A stretch of 64,000 nt of DNA. Origin: Corynebacterium mycetoides. Lineage in GTDB: Bacteria > Actinomycetota > Actinomycetes > Mycobacteriales > Mycobacteriaceae. A model generated the notes under the pieces. The model had not been told where the DNA came from and searched no databases. It was given only the letters and a program-made list of their open reading frames with translations. Every line of letters starts with the position of its first letter. The first letter of the stretch is position 1. This document shows positions 49,213-56,880 of the stretch, piece after piece. Location of the stretch: the NCBI RefSeq assembly GCF_900103625.1, contig NZ_LT629700.1:1984001-2048000 (forward strand), in the 5' to 3' direction. A program made the translations under genes and the position numbers.

Positions 49213-50109
49213 TTACTTGGACTCGAGCTCGGTCAGCAGGTCGTTGAGCTCACCCTTGTCACGCTTGACCGGCACGGAGGTGCCCTTGGAGTCCTGGGCG
49301 ACAGCCTCGGTGACCTTCGGGTCGTGCCAGATTTCGACGAGCTTGCTCAGGGTTTCGTCGTCAATGTCGCCCGAGCGGGAGGCGAAGACGTTGATGTAGG
49401 GCTCGGCCTCGGGGGAGTTCGGGTCATCCTCGAACACGGCCAGGCCCGGCTCGATGCCGGCGCGGTCCAGCCAGGTGTTGTTGATGATGGCGGGGCGGCC
49501 CTCGTTGTAGGCGGTCGGGGTCTGGGACGCATCAACGGGCACGACGGAGACCTTGGACGTAGCCGCGTCAATATCCGCCGGCGTCGGCGCCAGCGGATCC
49601 GCGACGGTGTCCTTGAGGGTGACCAGGTCAGCCTGGACGAGCACGTTGATGGCGCGGCCCTGGTTCGACGGGTCGTTGGGGATGGCGATCTCCTCGCCCT
49701 CAATGCCGTCGAGGGAGTCGTTGTCCTTCCAGAACAGGGCCAGGGGCACGATCTCGGTGGAGCCGACGATGCGCAGGTCGTTGCCGGAGTTCTTGTTGTA
49801 CTCCGCCAGGTACTTGATGTGCTGGAACTTGTTCACGTCCAACTCACCCTGGGCGAGCGCCTCGTTGACCGGGGCGTAGTCGGAGAACTGCACAATGTCG
49901 AGGGTGATGCCCTGCTCCGCGGCCAAGTCGCTGAAGACGGACCACGCCTGCTGGTCGGCGTCCGTGGTGCCGATCTTGATCACGGTTTCACCGTTTTCCC
50001 CCGTGGTGCCGGGGGTGGCGGTGTTGGCGGATTCAGTGCCGCAGGCAACCAGGCTGGTTGCGGCGATGCCGGTGGCGGCCAGGGTGGCGAGCACTCGGTT
50101 GAGTCGCAT
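49213..50109 (-). CDS. metQ2: Second methionine-binding lipoprotein (paralogue)
   Basis: This is the first gene of the methionine importer operon and a close paralogue of the preceding receptor. It has 298 residues, a lipobox LVAC followed by GTES, and again KIGTTDADQQAW with DNDSLDGIEGEEIAIPND. ATG 50109 was chosen because it follows AAAGGAGACC; a longer form lacks such a site. Differences around the ligand-binding region (for example KFQHIKYLAEYN versus KFQTINYQAQYN) suggest altered specificity. The symbol is descriptive. Confidence 0.9.
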   Translation of the reverse strand: MRLNRVLATLAATGIAATSLVACGTESANTATPGTTGENGETVIKIGTTDADQQAWSVFSDLAAEQGITLDIVQFSDYAPVNEALAQGELDVNKFQHIKYLAEYNKNSGNDLRIVGSTEIVPLALFWKDNDSLDGIEGEEIAIPNDPSNQGRAINVLVQADLVTLKDTVADPLAPTPADIDAATSKVSVVPVDASQTPTAYNEGRPAIINNTWLDRAGIEPGLAVFEDDPNSPEAEPYINVFASRSGDIDDETLSKLVEIWHDPKVTEAVAQDSKGTSVPVKRDKGELNDLLTELESK

Positions 50110-50161
50110 GGGGTCTCCTTTAAAAAAAGCGAAGTATATCGGGAGAAAATCTATCACCCGG

Positions 50162-50177
50162 CATACCGCTTAGTCTA
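50162..50177. promoter_or_regulatory. Partial McbR-type site upstream of metQ2
   Basis: On the minus strand TAGAC-N6-GTATG has one perfect half and a second matching 3 of 5 positions of the TAGAC-N6-GTCTA palindrome. It lies 53-68 nt before the metQ2 start. The metQNI operon of C. glutamicum is, as I recall, McbR-controlled, which supports it. Confidence 0.45.
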
Positions 50178-50465
50178 TTTTCTTGATCGCGGTGAAGGGG
50201 GGACGCGGCCCCGGCCGGGGTCTATGGGGTCGGGGAAATACCTGGGCGCACGAGCGGAATCGGGGCCGGTAACAGGGGCCTGCCGCGTGTCACGCGGTGA
50301 TCTTGTTCACATTGATCGCGTGGCGCGCGATGTGGGCGATCCCTTAAAATACTGACGTGAACAGCGAAATTTCCTGAATTGCTAGACGTCGGGTGGTGTG
50401 CTCGGCCCCGAAAAGGTTTCTATCGCCCTATTGAAACGCGTGTCTTGAAATGCCAGCCTGTCGAC

Positions 50466-50485
50466 CGACAGTTAGAAAACTGTCG
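50466..50485. promoter_or_regulatory. Short hairpin or operator ahead of the NCS1 permease gene
   Basis: CGACAGTT (50466-50473), AGAA, AACTGTCG (50478-50485) is a perfect 8-bp inverted repeat, 28 nt before the GTG. It could be an operator or an mRNA hairpin; no T-run follows. Confidence 0.5.
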
Positions 50486-50513
50486 TGGGTACTTTCTGAA
50501 AGCGAGTACAACA

Positions 50514-52169
50514 GTGAGCACAACAACCAAAGTGGGTGACACCGGGGCGCCGGTAACAAAACTCAACGACGATTTCCCACTTCGATTCGCGCCGCGGAGC
50601 TACCGGCGCTGGACCCCGGCAGCCGTGGCAGGCTCCGCGCTCGGCGGAATGGCCTACCTCGCGGACTTCTCCATCGGCGCAGGCATCGGCATCACTCACG
50701 GCACGACCAACGCGATAGGCGGCATCCTCATCGCGGCGGTACTGATCTTCGTCTCATCCTTCCCGCTCGCGGTCTATGCGGCGAAGTTCAACCTGGATCT
50801 TGACCTGATCACACGTGGCTCGGGCTTCGGCTACTACGGCTCCGTGGTGACCAACATCATCTTCGCCAGCTTCACGTTCATCTTCTTCGCCCTCGAAGGT
50901 GCGATCATGGCGCAGGGCTTGAGGCTGGGTCTCGGGGTGCCGTTGTGGCTCGGCTACCTGGTGTCCACGTTGATCATCTTCCCGCTGGTCATCTACGGCA
51001 TGAAGCTCTTGTCCAAGCTCCAGACGTGGACGAACCCGCTGTGGCTGGTCATGATCGTGCTCCCGCTGATCATCCTCGTCGTTCAGGAGCCGAGCACTGT
51101 CACCGAGTTCCTCAACTACACCGGTGAGGGCACCGGTGAAGCGAGCTTCGCTGCAATGATGCTCGCCGCCGGCGTCTGCCTCGCCCTGGTGGCGCAGATT
51201 GCGGAAAACAACGACTACATCCGCTTCATGCCACCGAAGACTCCGGAGAACTCTCGGTCGTGGTGGACCTCCGTGATCATGGCCGGCCCGGGTTGGGTGT
51301 TCTTCGGCGCGACCAAGCAGATCCTCGGTGTGTTCCTCGCCGTCTACGTCATGAGCCACCTTGGCGCGTCGGCGGCTGAGGCTTCCGAGCCCGTGCGCCA
51401 GTTCTTCGCCCTCTATCAGGAAATGATGCCCGCTTGGTTGGCAGTGACGCTCGCGGTGTTTTTGGTGGTGGTCTCTCAGATCAAGATCAACGTCACCAAC
51501 GCCTACTCCGGATCGCTGGCTTGGACCAACTCCTACACCCGCATCACCCAGACGTACCCGGGCCGCACATTCTTCGTGTTCTTCAACTTGGCCATCGCGT
51601 TGGCGTTGATGGAATTCAACATGTTCGGCATGCTCAGCTTCGTGCTCGGCTTCTACTCCAACCTCGCTATCGCCTGGATCTTCACGGTCGCTGCGGACAT
51701 CGCGATCAACAAGTCCCTGTTGAAGATCTCGCCCGAGTACCCCGAGTACCGCCGCGGCATGATCGCCAACTTCAACCCGGTGGGCCTCGGTTCACTCGGA
51801 TTGTCCGCAATCGTCTCCGTTGCCATGTTCTTCGGTGCCTTCGGTGAGGCGGCCAGGCCCTACTCTGCGCTCGCCGCGGCACTGATCGCTGTGGTGTGCA
51901 CCCCGCTGATCGCCGTGTTGACCAAGGGCAAGTACTACCGCCGCCGCACCCACGACGGCATCGACGCCCCGCTTTTCGACGCTCACTTTAACCCTTCCGA
52001 TGAGCGCTTCACCTGCTGCGTCACAGGTGAGGAGGTTGAACGACCGGACGTGATCCGCTCTGCAACGGATCACCCGGACGGGTCGCCGCGCTACATTTCC
52101 TCCCTGGCGCTGACCATGGACAAGACCGGTGAGCACGTTTTGCCCGAGGATCTGGGCCCGCGACAGTAG
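50514..52169 (+). CDS. NCS1-family permease (purine/cytosine permease type)
   Basis: This secondary transporter imports nucleobases or related small molecules with a cation. The 551-residue protein has about twelve membrane helices, with the family features DFPLRFAPRSYRRWTPAAVAG, IGITHGTTNAIGG and the conserved SQIKINVTNAYSGSLAW near the Na+/substrate site. The C-terminal 60 residues form a soluble tail with a Cys pair (FTCCVTGEEV). The GTG at 50514 lies after GAAAGCGAG; longer forms lack a better site. A terminator separates it from lutABC. The substrate is not deducible. Confidence 0.88.
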   Translation: MSTTTKVGDTGAPVTKLNDDFPLRFAPRSYRRWTPAAVAGSALGGMAYLADFSIGAGIGITHGTTNAIGGILIAAVLIFVSSFPLAVYAAKFNLDLDLITRGSGFGYYGSVVTNIIFASFTFIFFALEGAIMAQGLRLGLGVPLWLGYLVSTLIIFPLVIYGMKLLSKLQTWTNPLWLVMIVLPLIILVVQEPSTVTEFLNYTGEGTGEASFAAMMLAAGVCLALVAQIAENNDYIRFMPPKTPENSRSWWTSVIMAGPGWVFFGATKQILGVFLAVYVMSHLGASAAEASEPVRQFFALYQEMMPAWLAVTLAVFLVVVSQIKINVTNAYSGSLAWTNSYTRITQTYPGRTFFVFFNLAIALALMEFNMFGMLSFVLGFYSNLAIAWIFTVAADIAINKSLLKISPEYPEYRRGMIANFNPVGLGSLGLSAIVSVAMFFGAFGEAARPYSALAAALIAVVCTPLIAVLTKGKYYRRRTHDGIDAPLFDAHFNPSDERFTCCVTGEEVERPDVIRSATDHPDGSPRYISSLALTMDKTGEHVLPEDLGPRQ

Positions 52170-52184
52170 CTCAGGTGCTGGTAA

Positions 52185-52217
52185 GGGCCTCGGCGATGAA
52201 TCGCCGGGGCCCTTTTT
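52185..52217 (+). terminator. Terminator between the NCS1 permease and lutA
   Basis: A 13-bp stem with one G-U pair (52185-52197 with 52200-52212) is followed by TTTTT, 15 nt after the permease stop. Confidence 0.9.
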
Positions 52218-52242
52218 CGCTGTCCAGCGACTGAATTGTTGT

Positions 52243-52248
52243 TATAAT
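52243..52248 (+). promoter_or_regulatory. lutA -10 element
   Basis: TATAAT is a perfect -10 in an AT-rich stretch, 42 nt before lutA. The leader contains a GAAGGAAG ribosome-binding site. No clear -35 or LldR operator could be assigned. Confidence 0.6.
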
Positions 52249-52290
52249 TTGCCTCACTGACTCTCTGGTGACCGAAGGAAGCGAGTCCCC

Positions 52291-53046
52291 ATGAAGATTG
52301 CGCTTTTCGCGACGTGCATCGTGGACGCGATGGTTCCGACCGCGGCCATTGCAACCACCCGAATTCTGCGGCGGCTCGGACACGAAGTGACGTTTCCCGC
52401 TGGCCAGGTTTGCTGCGGCCAGATGCACGTCAACAGTGGCTACTTCGCCGACGCGCTGCCTGTGGTGCGCAACCACGTCAACGCCTTCGACAGTGCCGAG
52501 TACATCGTCGCGCCGTCCGCTTCGTGCGTCGCCTCCGCGCGGCACCAGCAGGCGCTGGTTGCGCGCCGGGCCGGTGACCCAGGCCTGGAAAGGGCCGCCG
52601 TCGATACCGCCGAGCGCACCTACGAGTTATCGCAGTTCCTCGTCGATGTCCTCGGAGTCACTGATGCCTCCGAGCTCGGTTCGTACTTCCCACACTCGGT
52701 TACCTACCACCCCTCGTGCCACGGCAAACGGCTGCTGCGCCTGGGCGACCGGCAGGTGGACCTCGTGTGCAGCGTCGAGGGCGTCGAGTTCACACAGCTT
52801 CCCGACTCTGCCGAGTGCTGCGGTTTCGGCGGCACCTTCTCGCTGAAGAACCCGGACGTGTCCGGGGCGATGGCGGAGGCGAAGATCGCCAACATCGAGC
52901 GCTCAGGTGCGGACATCTGCACCGGGGGAGACGCCTCATGCCTGTTTCACCTTCAAGGGGCGATGCTGAAGCGGGGCGTCGACAAGCGCACGCTGCACTT
53001 CGCCGAAATCCTCGCCGCAACCAAGGAGCAACCGTGGTCAATCTAG
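52291..53046 (+). CDS. lutA: L-lactate dehydrogenase iron-sulfur subunit LutA
   Basis: LutABC oxidises L-lactate to pyruvate through iron-sulfur electron transfer. The 251-residue LutA has the two CCG domains: CCGQMHVNSGY near residue 34 and the later SCHGKR with ECCGFGG, both of which bind a redox centre. The start follows GAAGGAAG. The end overlaps lutB by 13 nt. Confidence 0.94.
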   Translation: MKIALFATCIVDAMVPTAAIATTRILRRLGHEVTFPAGQVCCGQMHVNSGYFADALPVVRNHVNAFDSAEYIVAPSASCVASARHQQALVARRAGDPGLERAAVDTAERTYELSQFLVDVLGVTDASELGSYFPHSVTYHPSCHGKRLLRLGDRQVDLVCSVEGVEFTQLPDSAECCGFGGTFSLKNPDVSGAMAEAKIANIERSGADICTGGDASCLFHLQGAMLKRGVDKRTLHFAEILAATKEQPWSI

Positions 53047-54452
53047 GAATGCCCGCCTACGGGCACGGAAACCTCACCCTGGACGCGGCCTTCCCGGACG
53101 CGGCGAAGGAGCAGATGGAAAACGCGCAGATGCGGGAAAACATCCGCCACGCCACGCACTCGATTCGTAGTAAGCGAAACGATGTCGTGGCGGAGCTGCC
53201 CGACTGGGAGGAGTTGCGCAACGCCGGGTCGGCGATCAAGGAAGGGGTGATGGCGCGGCTGCCGGAGCTGCTGGAGCGCTTCGAGCGCGAGTTCACCGCG
53301 CGCGGCGGGGTGGTGCACTGGGCGCGGGACGCGGACGAGGCGAACGCGATCGTGGAAAAGCTCGTGCGGGAAACCGGGGAAAGCGAAGTGCTCAAGGTCA
53401 AGTCCATGGCCACCCAGGAAATTGGGCTCAACGAGCACCTCGAGGCGGCGGGGATCCGCGCGGTGGAAACGGACCTGGCCGAGCTGATCGTGCAGCTCGG
53501 GGGTGACAAACCCTCGCACATCCTCGTGCCTGCGATCCACCGCAACCGTCGCGAGATCCGCGACATCTTCCGCGGGCACATGGACGGGCCGCTGACCGAC
53601 GAGCCAGCGGAGCTGGCGGAAGCCGCGCGCACCTACCTGAGGGAGAAGTTCCTGGGCGCGAAGGTGGCGATCTCCGGGGCGAACTTCGGGGTGGCGGAAA
53701 CGGGCACCCTGGCGGTGGTGGAATCCGAGGGCAACGGGCGCATGTGCGTAACCATGCCGGAGACGCTGATCACCGTGATGGGCATTGAAAAACTCGTGCC
53801 GACCTTCGCCGATTTGGAGGTGTACCTGCAGCTGCTGCCGCGTTCCTCGACAGGCGAGCGGATGAACCCGTACACCTCACTGTGGACCGGGGTGCACGAG
53901 GGTGACGGGCCGGACAACGTCCACCTGGTTCTGCTGGATAACGGCCGCTCCGCGGTGCTATCGGATCCGCAGGGGCGCTCCGCCCTGCACTGCATCCGCT
54001 GCTCCGCGTGCCTGAACGTCTGCCCGGTGTTCGAGCACGTCGGCGGCCACGCCTACGGTTCGACCTACCCGGGTCCGATCGGGGCGATCCTGTCCCCGCA
54101 GCTCACCGGCATTGAATCCGAGGCCAACGCGACGCTGCCGTTCGCCTCGACGCTGTGCGGCGCGTGCTACGACGTCTGCCCTGTGAAGATCAACATCCCG
54201 GACATCCTCGTCCACCTGCGCGCCGAGGCCGTGGAAAAGACCGGTCAACCTGTACAGATGACGGCGGTGATGAAGGCCACGTCCGTGGCGATGCGCTCCG
54301 GGCGACTCATGGCGCTCGCCGAGCGAATTCTCCCTCTCGCGCGTTTTCGGGTTTCGTGGCTGCCCGGCCTCCTCGGCGGGTGGACCGAGCAGCGCATCAT
54401 CCCCGCGCCGCCGAAAAAGGCCTTCCGCCACTGGTTTAAGGAGAACCGATGA
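53034..54452 (+). CDS. lutB: L-lactate dehydrogenase iron-sulfur subunit LutB
   Basis: This 472-residue subunit has an LUD-type N-terminal domain (including SGANFGVAETGTLAVVESEGN). Two [4Fe-4S] ligand sets follow, CIRCSACLNVCP near residue 322 and CGACYDVCP near 376. The GTG at 53034 follows AAGGAG and lies inside the lutA end, so translation is coupled. The stop overlaps the lutC ATG. Confidence 0.94.
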   Translation: MVNLGMPAYGHGNLTLDAAFPDAAKEQMENAQMRENIRHATHSIRSKRNDVVAELPDWEELRNAGSAIKEGVMARLPELLERFEREFTARGGVVHWARDADEANAIVEKLVRETGESEVLKVKSMATQEIGLNEHLEAAGIRAVETDLAELIVQLGGDKPSHILVPAIHRNRREIRDIFRGHMDGPLTDEPAELAEAARTYLREKFLGAKVAISGANFGVAETGTLAVVESEGNGRMCVTMPETLITVMGIEKLVPTFADLEVYLQLLPRSSTGERMNPYTSLWTGVHEGDGPDNVHLVLLDNGRSAVLSDPQGRSALHCIRCSACLNVCPVFEHVGGHAYGSTYPGPIGAILSPQLTGIESEANATLPFASTLCGACYDVCPVKINIPDILVHLRAEAVEKTGQPVQMTAVMKATSVAMRSGRLMALAERILPLARFRVSWLPGLLGGWTEQRIIPAPPKKAFRHWFKENR

Positions 54453-55033
54453 GCGCCAAATCCGACATCTTGGCCAGACTGCACGCAGCGTTGGCGGATA
54501 ACCCACCGGCCCCGGCCGTGGCGCGGGCATACCGCCGCGTGTCGACGCTTACTGCAGACGAGACCCGAGACATGTTCGTCGACCGCCTCACCGACTACAA
54601 GGCCGCCGTGTATTTCGCAGACAGGGTCAATGACCTTCCCGGGGTTTTGGCGGAGCTGATCTCCGGGCCCGTGGTCGTGCCGAGCGGTGTGGATCGCGCG
54701 TGGCTGCCGCCCGCCGAGGAGGTGCGCGACCCCTTGGAGGCCTCCTGCGTGGTCACCGGGTCGACAGTCTCGTGCGCAGAGACCGGCACGATCTTTCTCA
54801 CCGGGCGTGACGACGAGGGGCGCCGCAAGCTCACGCTCATCCCCGACCACCACATCTGCCTGGTGTTTTCCGGCACCATCGTCGAGCTTTTTCCCGAGGC
54901 GTGGGAGCGGTTGGGTAGCTCATGCGGCCCGATCACCATGATTTCCGGGCCGTCCGCCACCTCCGACATTGAGTTGGAGCGCGTCGAGGGGGTGCATGGG
55001 CCGCGCCGGCTCGACGTTGTGGTTGTTCGGTAG
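54449..55033 (+). CDS. lutC: L-lactate dehydrogenase subunit LutC
   Basis: This 194-residue LUD-domain protein is the third member of the lactate oxidase. It shows the conserved TVSCAETGTIFL and LIPDHHICLVFSGTIVE segments, similar to the N-terminal domain of LutB. It is coupled to lutB by ATGA. The next 91 bp hold an inverted repeat rather than a standard terminator. Confidence 0.93.
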   Translation: MSAKSDILARLHAALADNPPAPAVARAYRRVSTLTADETRDMFVDRLTDYKAAVYFADRVNDLPGVLAELISGPVVVPSGVDRAWLPPAEEVRDPLEASCVVTGSTVSCAETGTIFLTGRDDEGRRKLTLIPDHHICLVFSGTIVELFPEAWERLGSSCGPITMISGPSATSDIELERVEGVHGPRRLDVVVVR

Positions 55034-55041
55034 CGGCCTAA

Positions 55042-55080
55042 TCTGACACGAATCCAGCGAATCACGGAAATCGTGTTAGA
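55042..55080. promoter_or_regulatory. 10-bp inverted repeat between lutC and the AlbA_2 gene
   Basis: TCTGACACGA (55042-55051) and TCGTGTTAGA (55071-55080) are inverted copies with one mismatch and a 19-nt spacer. TAGAAT (55077-55082) overlaps the right arm as a candidate -10. It may be the operator of the regulator just downstream, or the lutC terminator. Confidence 0.5.
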
Positions 55081-55124
55081 ATAGCGCCTACCTAATCTAA
55101 TAATATGCAGGTGGGGCGGGGTAC

Positions 55125-56846
55125 ATGCTGTCCGGATTTGCTAACCTCTTAGAGCGCCGAAGGGAACTGGAAGATGGGGTTGACGCGATCTTGGGATCCG
55201 CCTCGGATGGGCGGGTAAGCAAGACGCGAGAATCGCAGTCCATCGACTTCAAGGAAGAAGCCGGTCGCAGGATCGGTGCAAATATCGAGCCGGGTACGAC
55301 ACAGAATCCGCAGGCGGCGACCAAGCTCGCGGACGAGGTCGCTTGCTACGCCAACACGCCAGGCGGCGGCGCACTGATCGTCGGGGTCGAGGACAAGACC
55401 GGGGTGATTATCGGCACCGAGTTGGATATTGATTGGCTCCGGCAGCGGATTTACTCTGGGGTCGGGGTAGCCCCGGACATCGTGGAAAAGCGTGTAGAAG
55501 GTCAACGTGTTCTAGTCATCTTCGTCGCGCCCGCACCGGAGCCGGTCCAAGATACGGGCACTAGGCTGCGGTGGCGAGTCCGGGACGCGTGTAAGTCAGT
55601 GGATCGTTCCGAGTGGTGGCAGTACCAGCGTGACCACCAAGCCTTCGACGAGATGGCGCAACCGACTAAAGAGACGAGCTCAGACGTTCGCCCCGGCGCT
55701 ATCGATATCGTCCGACGGACTTTCCCACAGGCAGACGAGCTCACAACGCAGGAGGTGATGCGTCAGATTGGCGCGCTTGGCCCCGATGGCCGGCTCACCG
55801 TTGCGGGGACGCTGCTATTTGCGGCGCAAGCAGGCCCGGTAATAGAGCTGACTGTCTTTGATGTGTTCGGCGGCGACATCACTAGTCGGATCGTGGGGGA
55901 ACCGGGGACCTCGGTGCTCGAGCAGCTTGATCTCATCGAGAGATCCTTGCGCGTGGTGAACAAGAACACCACGATTGTGAAAGGATTCGTTCACGATCCG
56001 GTGCCGCTGGTGCCGCACAACGCGGCGCGTGAGGCGCTGCTCAATGCGTTGATCCACCGCGACTGGAGCCGCAGTGAGGCCGTCGCCGTGAGCTGGATTG
56101 AGCTGGACAACACGCTAATCGTGCGTAGTCCGGGCGGTTTTCCCTCAGGAATCACTTCTGAGAACGTGTTAAGCAACCGCTCCGCCCGCTACCCGGCGCT
56201 TGCGGATCTCTACCGGGCCGTGGGTCTCGTGGATAAGCAAGGGGTGGGAGTCGACAGGATGTACCAGAATATGATCACGCTCGGCCACCGTCCTCCCATC
56301 ATCGAGGAGGTTTCCGGCCCTTTCGTGGAAACTACACTGGTTGGCGGCCCGCCAGTCGTGCAGGTGCTCGACCTTGTTTCGCGCATTGTGCCGGTGGCGA
56401 GGCAGCGGGACTACCGAATCGCGATCATCCTCCACATCCTCATGTCTCGCGCCTTTGTGACGGAAGATGTGGTGGCTCACGGGTTGCAGGCAGGAACGGA
56501 GCAGGCACGCAACGCTCTGGAAGCTGCTTCCCAGACCACGGTCGACGGAGAACCGCTTGTTGTGCTTCATCGCCGCGGGACGTGGATTCTCGGGGCGAGC
56601 TCAAGGTCTGTGCTGGCTGACAAGCTGCCGTATCTCGGCACTGACCCTGCGTCGATGGAGGAGGTCGCGTTGCTTTGGCTCAACGAGGTGGGGGACATGG
56701 CGACGAGCGATGTGATGGTGCTGTGCGGCGTTTCCCGAGGCACCGCCAAGAAGTGCGTGGACAGCATGAACGATGAAGGTGCCGTCGAGATCGTAGGCGG
56801 GGGCAGATCGACCCGCTACCGACTGGCAGAGCAGTCAAAGAAGTAG
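55125..56846 (+). CDS. AlbA_2-domain regulator with RecG-like ATPase region
   Basis: The 573-residue protein has an AlbA_2 (Schlafen-type) N-terminal domain (about 35-165, ESQSIDFKEEAG and ACYANTPGGGALIVGVED). A GHKL-like region follows with NAAREALLNALIHRDWS and IVRSPGGFPSG. A C-terminal winged-helix region (VMVLCGVSRGTAKKCVDSMNDEG) could bind DNA. Such proteins are annotated as transcriptional regulators or RecG-related and often sit in accessory regions. The TAG stop is also the first three bases of the dnaE2 SOS box. Confidence 0.8.
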   Translation: MLSGFANLLERRRELEDGVDAILGSASDGRVSKTRESQSIDFKEEAGRRIGANIEPGTTQNPQAATKLADEVACYANTPGGGALIVGVEDKTGVIIGTELDIDWLRQRIYSGVGVAPDIVEKRVEGQRVLVIFVAPAPEPVQDTGTRLRWRVRDACKSVDRSEWWQYQRDHQAFDEMAQPTKETSSDVRPGAIDIVRRTFPQADELTTQEVMRQIGALGPDGRLTVAGTLLFAAQAGPVIELTVFDVFGGDITSRIVGEPGTSVLEQLDLIERSLRVVNKNTTIVKGFVHDPVPLVPHNAAREALLNALIHRDWSRSEAVAVSWIELDNTLIVRSPGGFPSGITSENVLSNRSARYPALADLYRAVGLVDKQGVGVDRMYQNMITLGHRPPIIEEVSGPFVETTLVGGPPVVQVLDLVSRIVPVARQRDYRIAIILHILMSRAFVTEDVVAHGLQAGTEQARNALEAASQTTVDGEPLVVLHRRGTWILGASSRSVLADKLPYLGTDPASMEEVALLWLNEVGDMATSDVMVLCGVSRGTAKKCVDSMNDEGAVEIVGGGRSTRYRLAEQSKK

Positions 56847-56859
56847 AAAACGTGTTCTA
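56844..56859. promoter_or_regulatory. SOS (LexA) box and promoter of dnaE2
   Basis: TAGAAAACGTGTTCTA is a near-perfect palindrome and close to the imuA' box. TAGTAT (56867-56872) lies 7 bp downstream as the -10, 8 nt before the ATG. The box covers the -35 region, so LexA would block the polymerase. Confidence 0.85.
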
Positions 56860-56880
56860 AAACCGCTAGTATCTACTCCC

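Larger units (their letters stand above)
50110..50513. other. 404-bp divergent spacer between metQ2 and the NCS1 permease
   Basis: No gene is supportable. It holds a partial McbR-type site (50162-50177), an AT-rich candidate promoter near TAAAATACT (50345-50353) for the permease, and an 8-bp hairpin at 50466-50485. A half-palindrome TAGAC near 50382 has no partner. I saw no S-box or other riboswitch. Confidence 0.55.

Noticed and set aside
50110..50200. SAM riboswitch upstream of the methionine importer
   Set aside because: I found no S-box-like set of conserved stems, and the leader before metQ2 is short. An McbR-type site explains regulation better.
50514..52169. NCS1 permease as a lactate transporter
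   Set aside because: The sequence is of the purine/cytosine permease type and a strong terminator separates it from lutA.
52249..52290. LldR-type operator before lutA
   Set aside because: TNGTNNNACNNT is matched only imperfectly at several shifted positions, so no site could be chosen.
55034..56846. Prophage or insertion element around the AlbA_2 gene
   Set aside because: I found no integrase, transposase, attachment repeats or phage structural genes in the neighbourhood.
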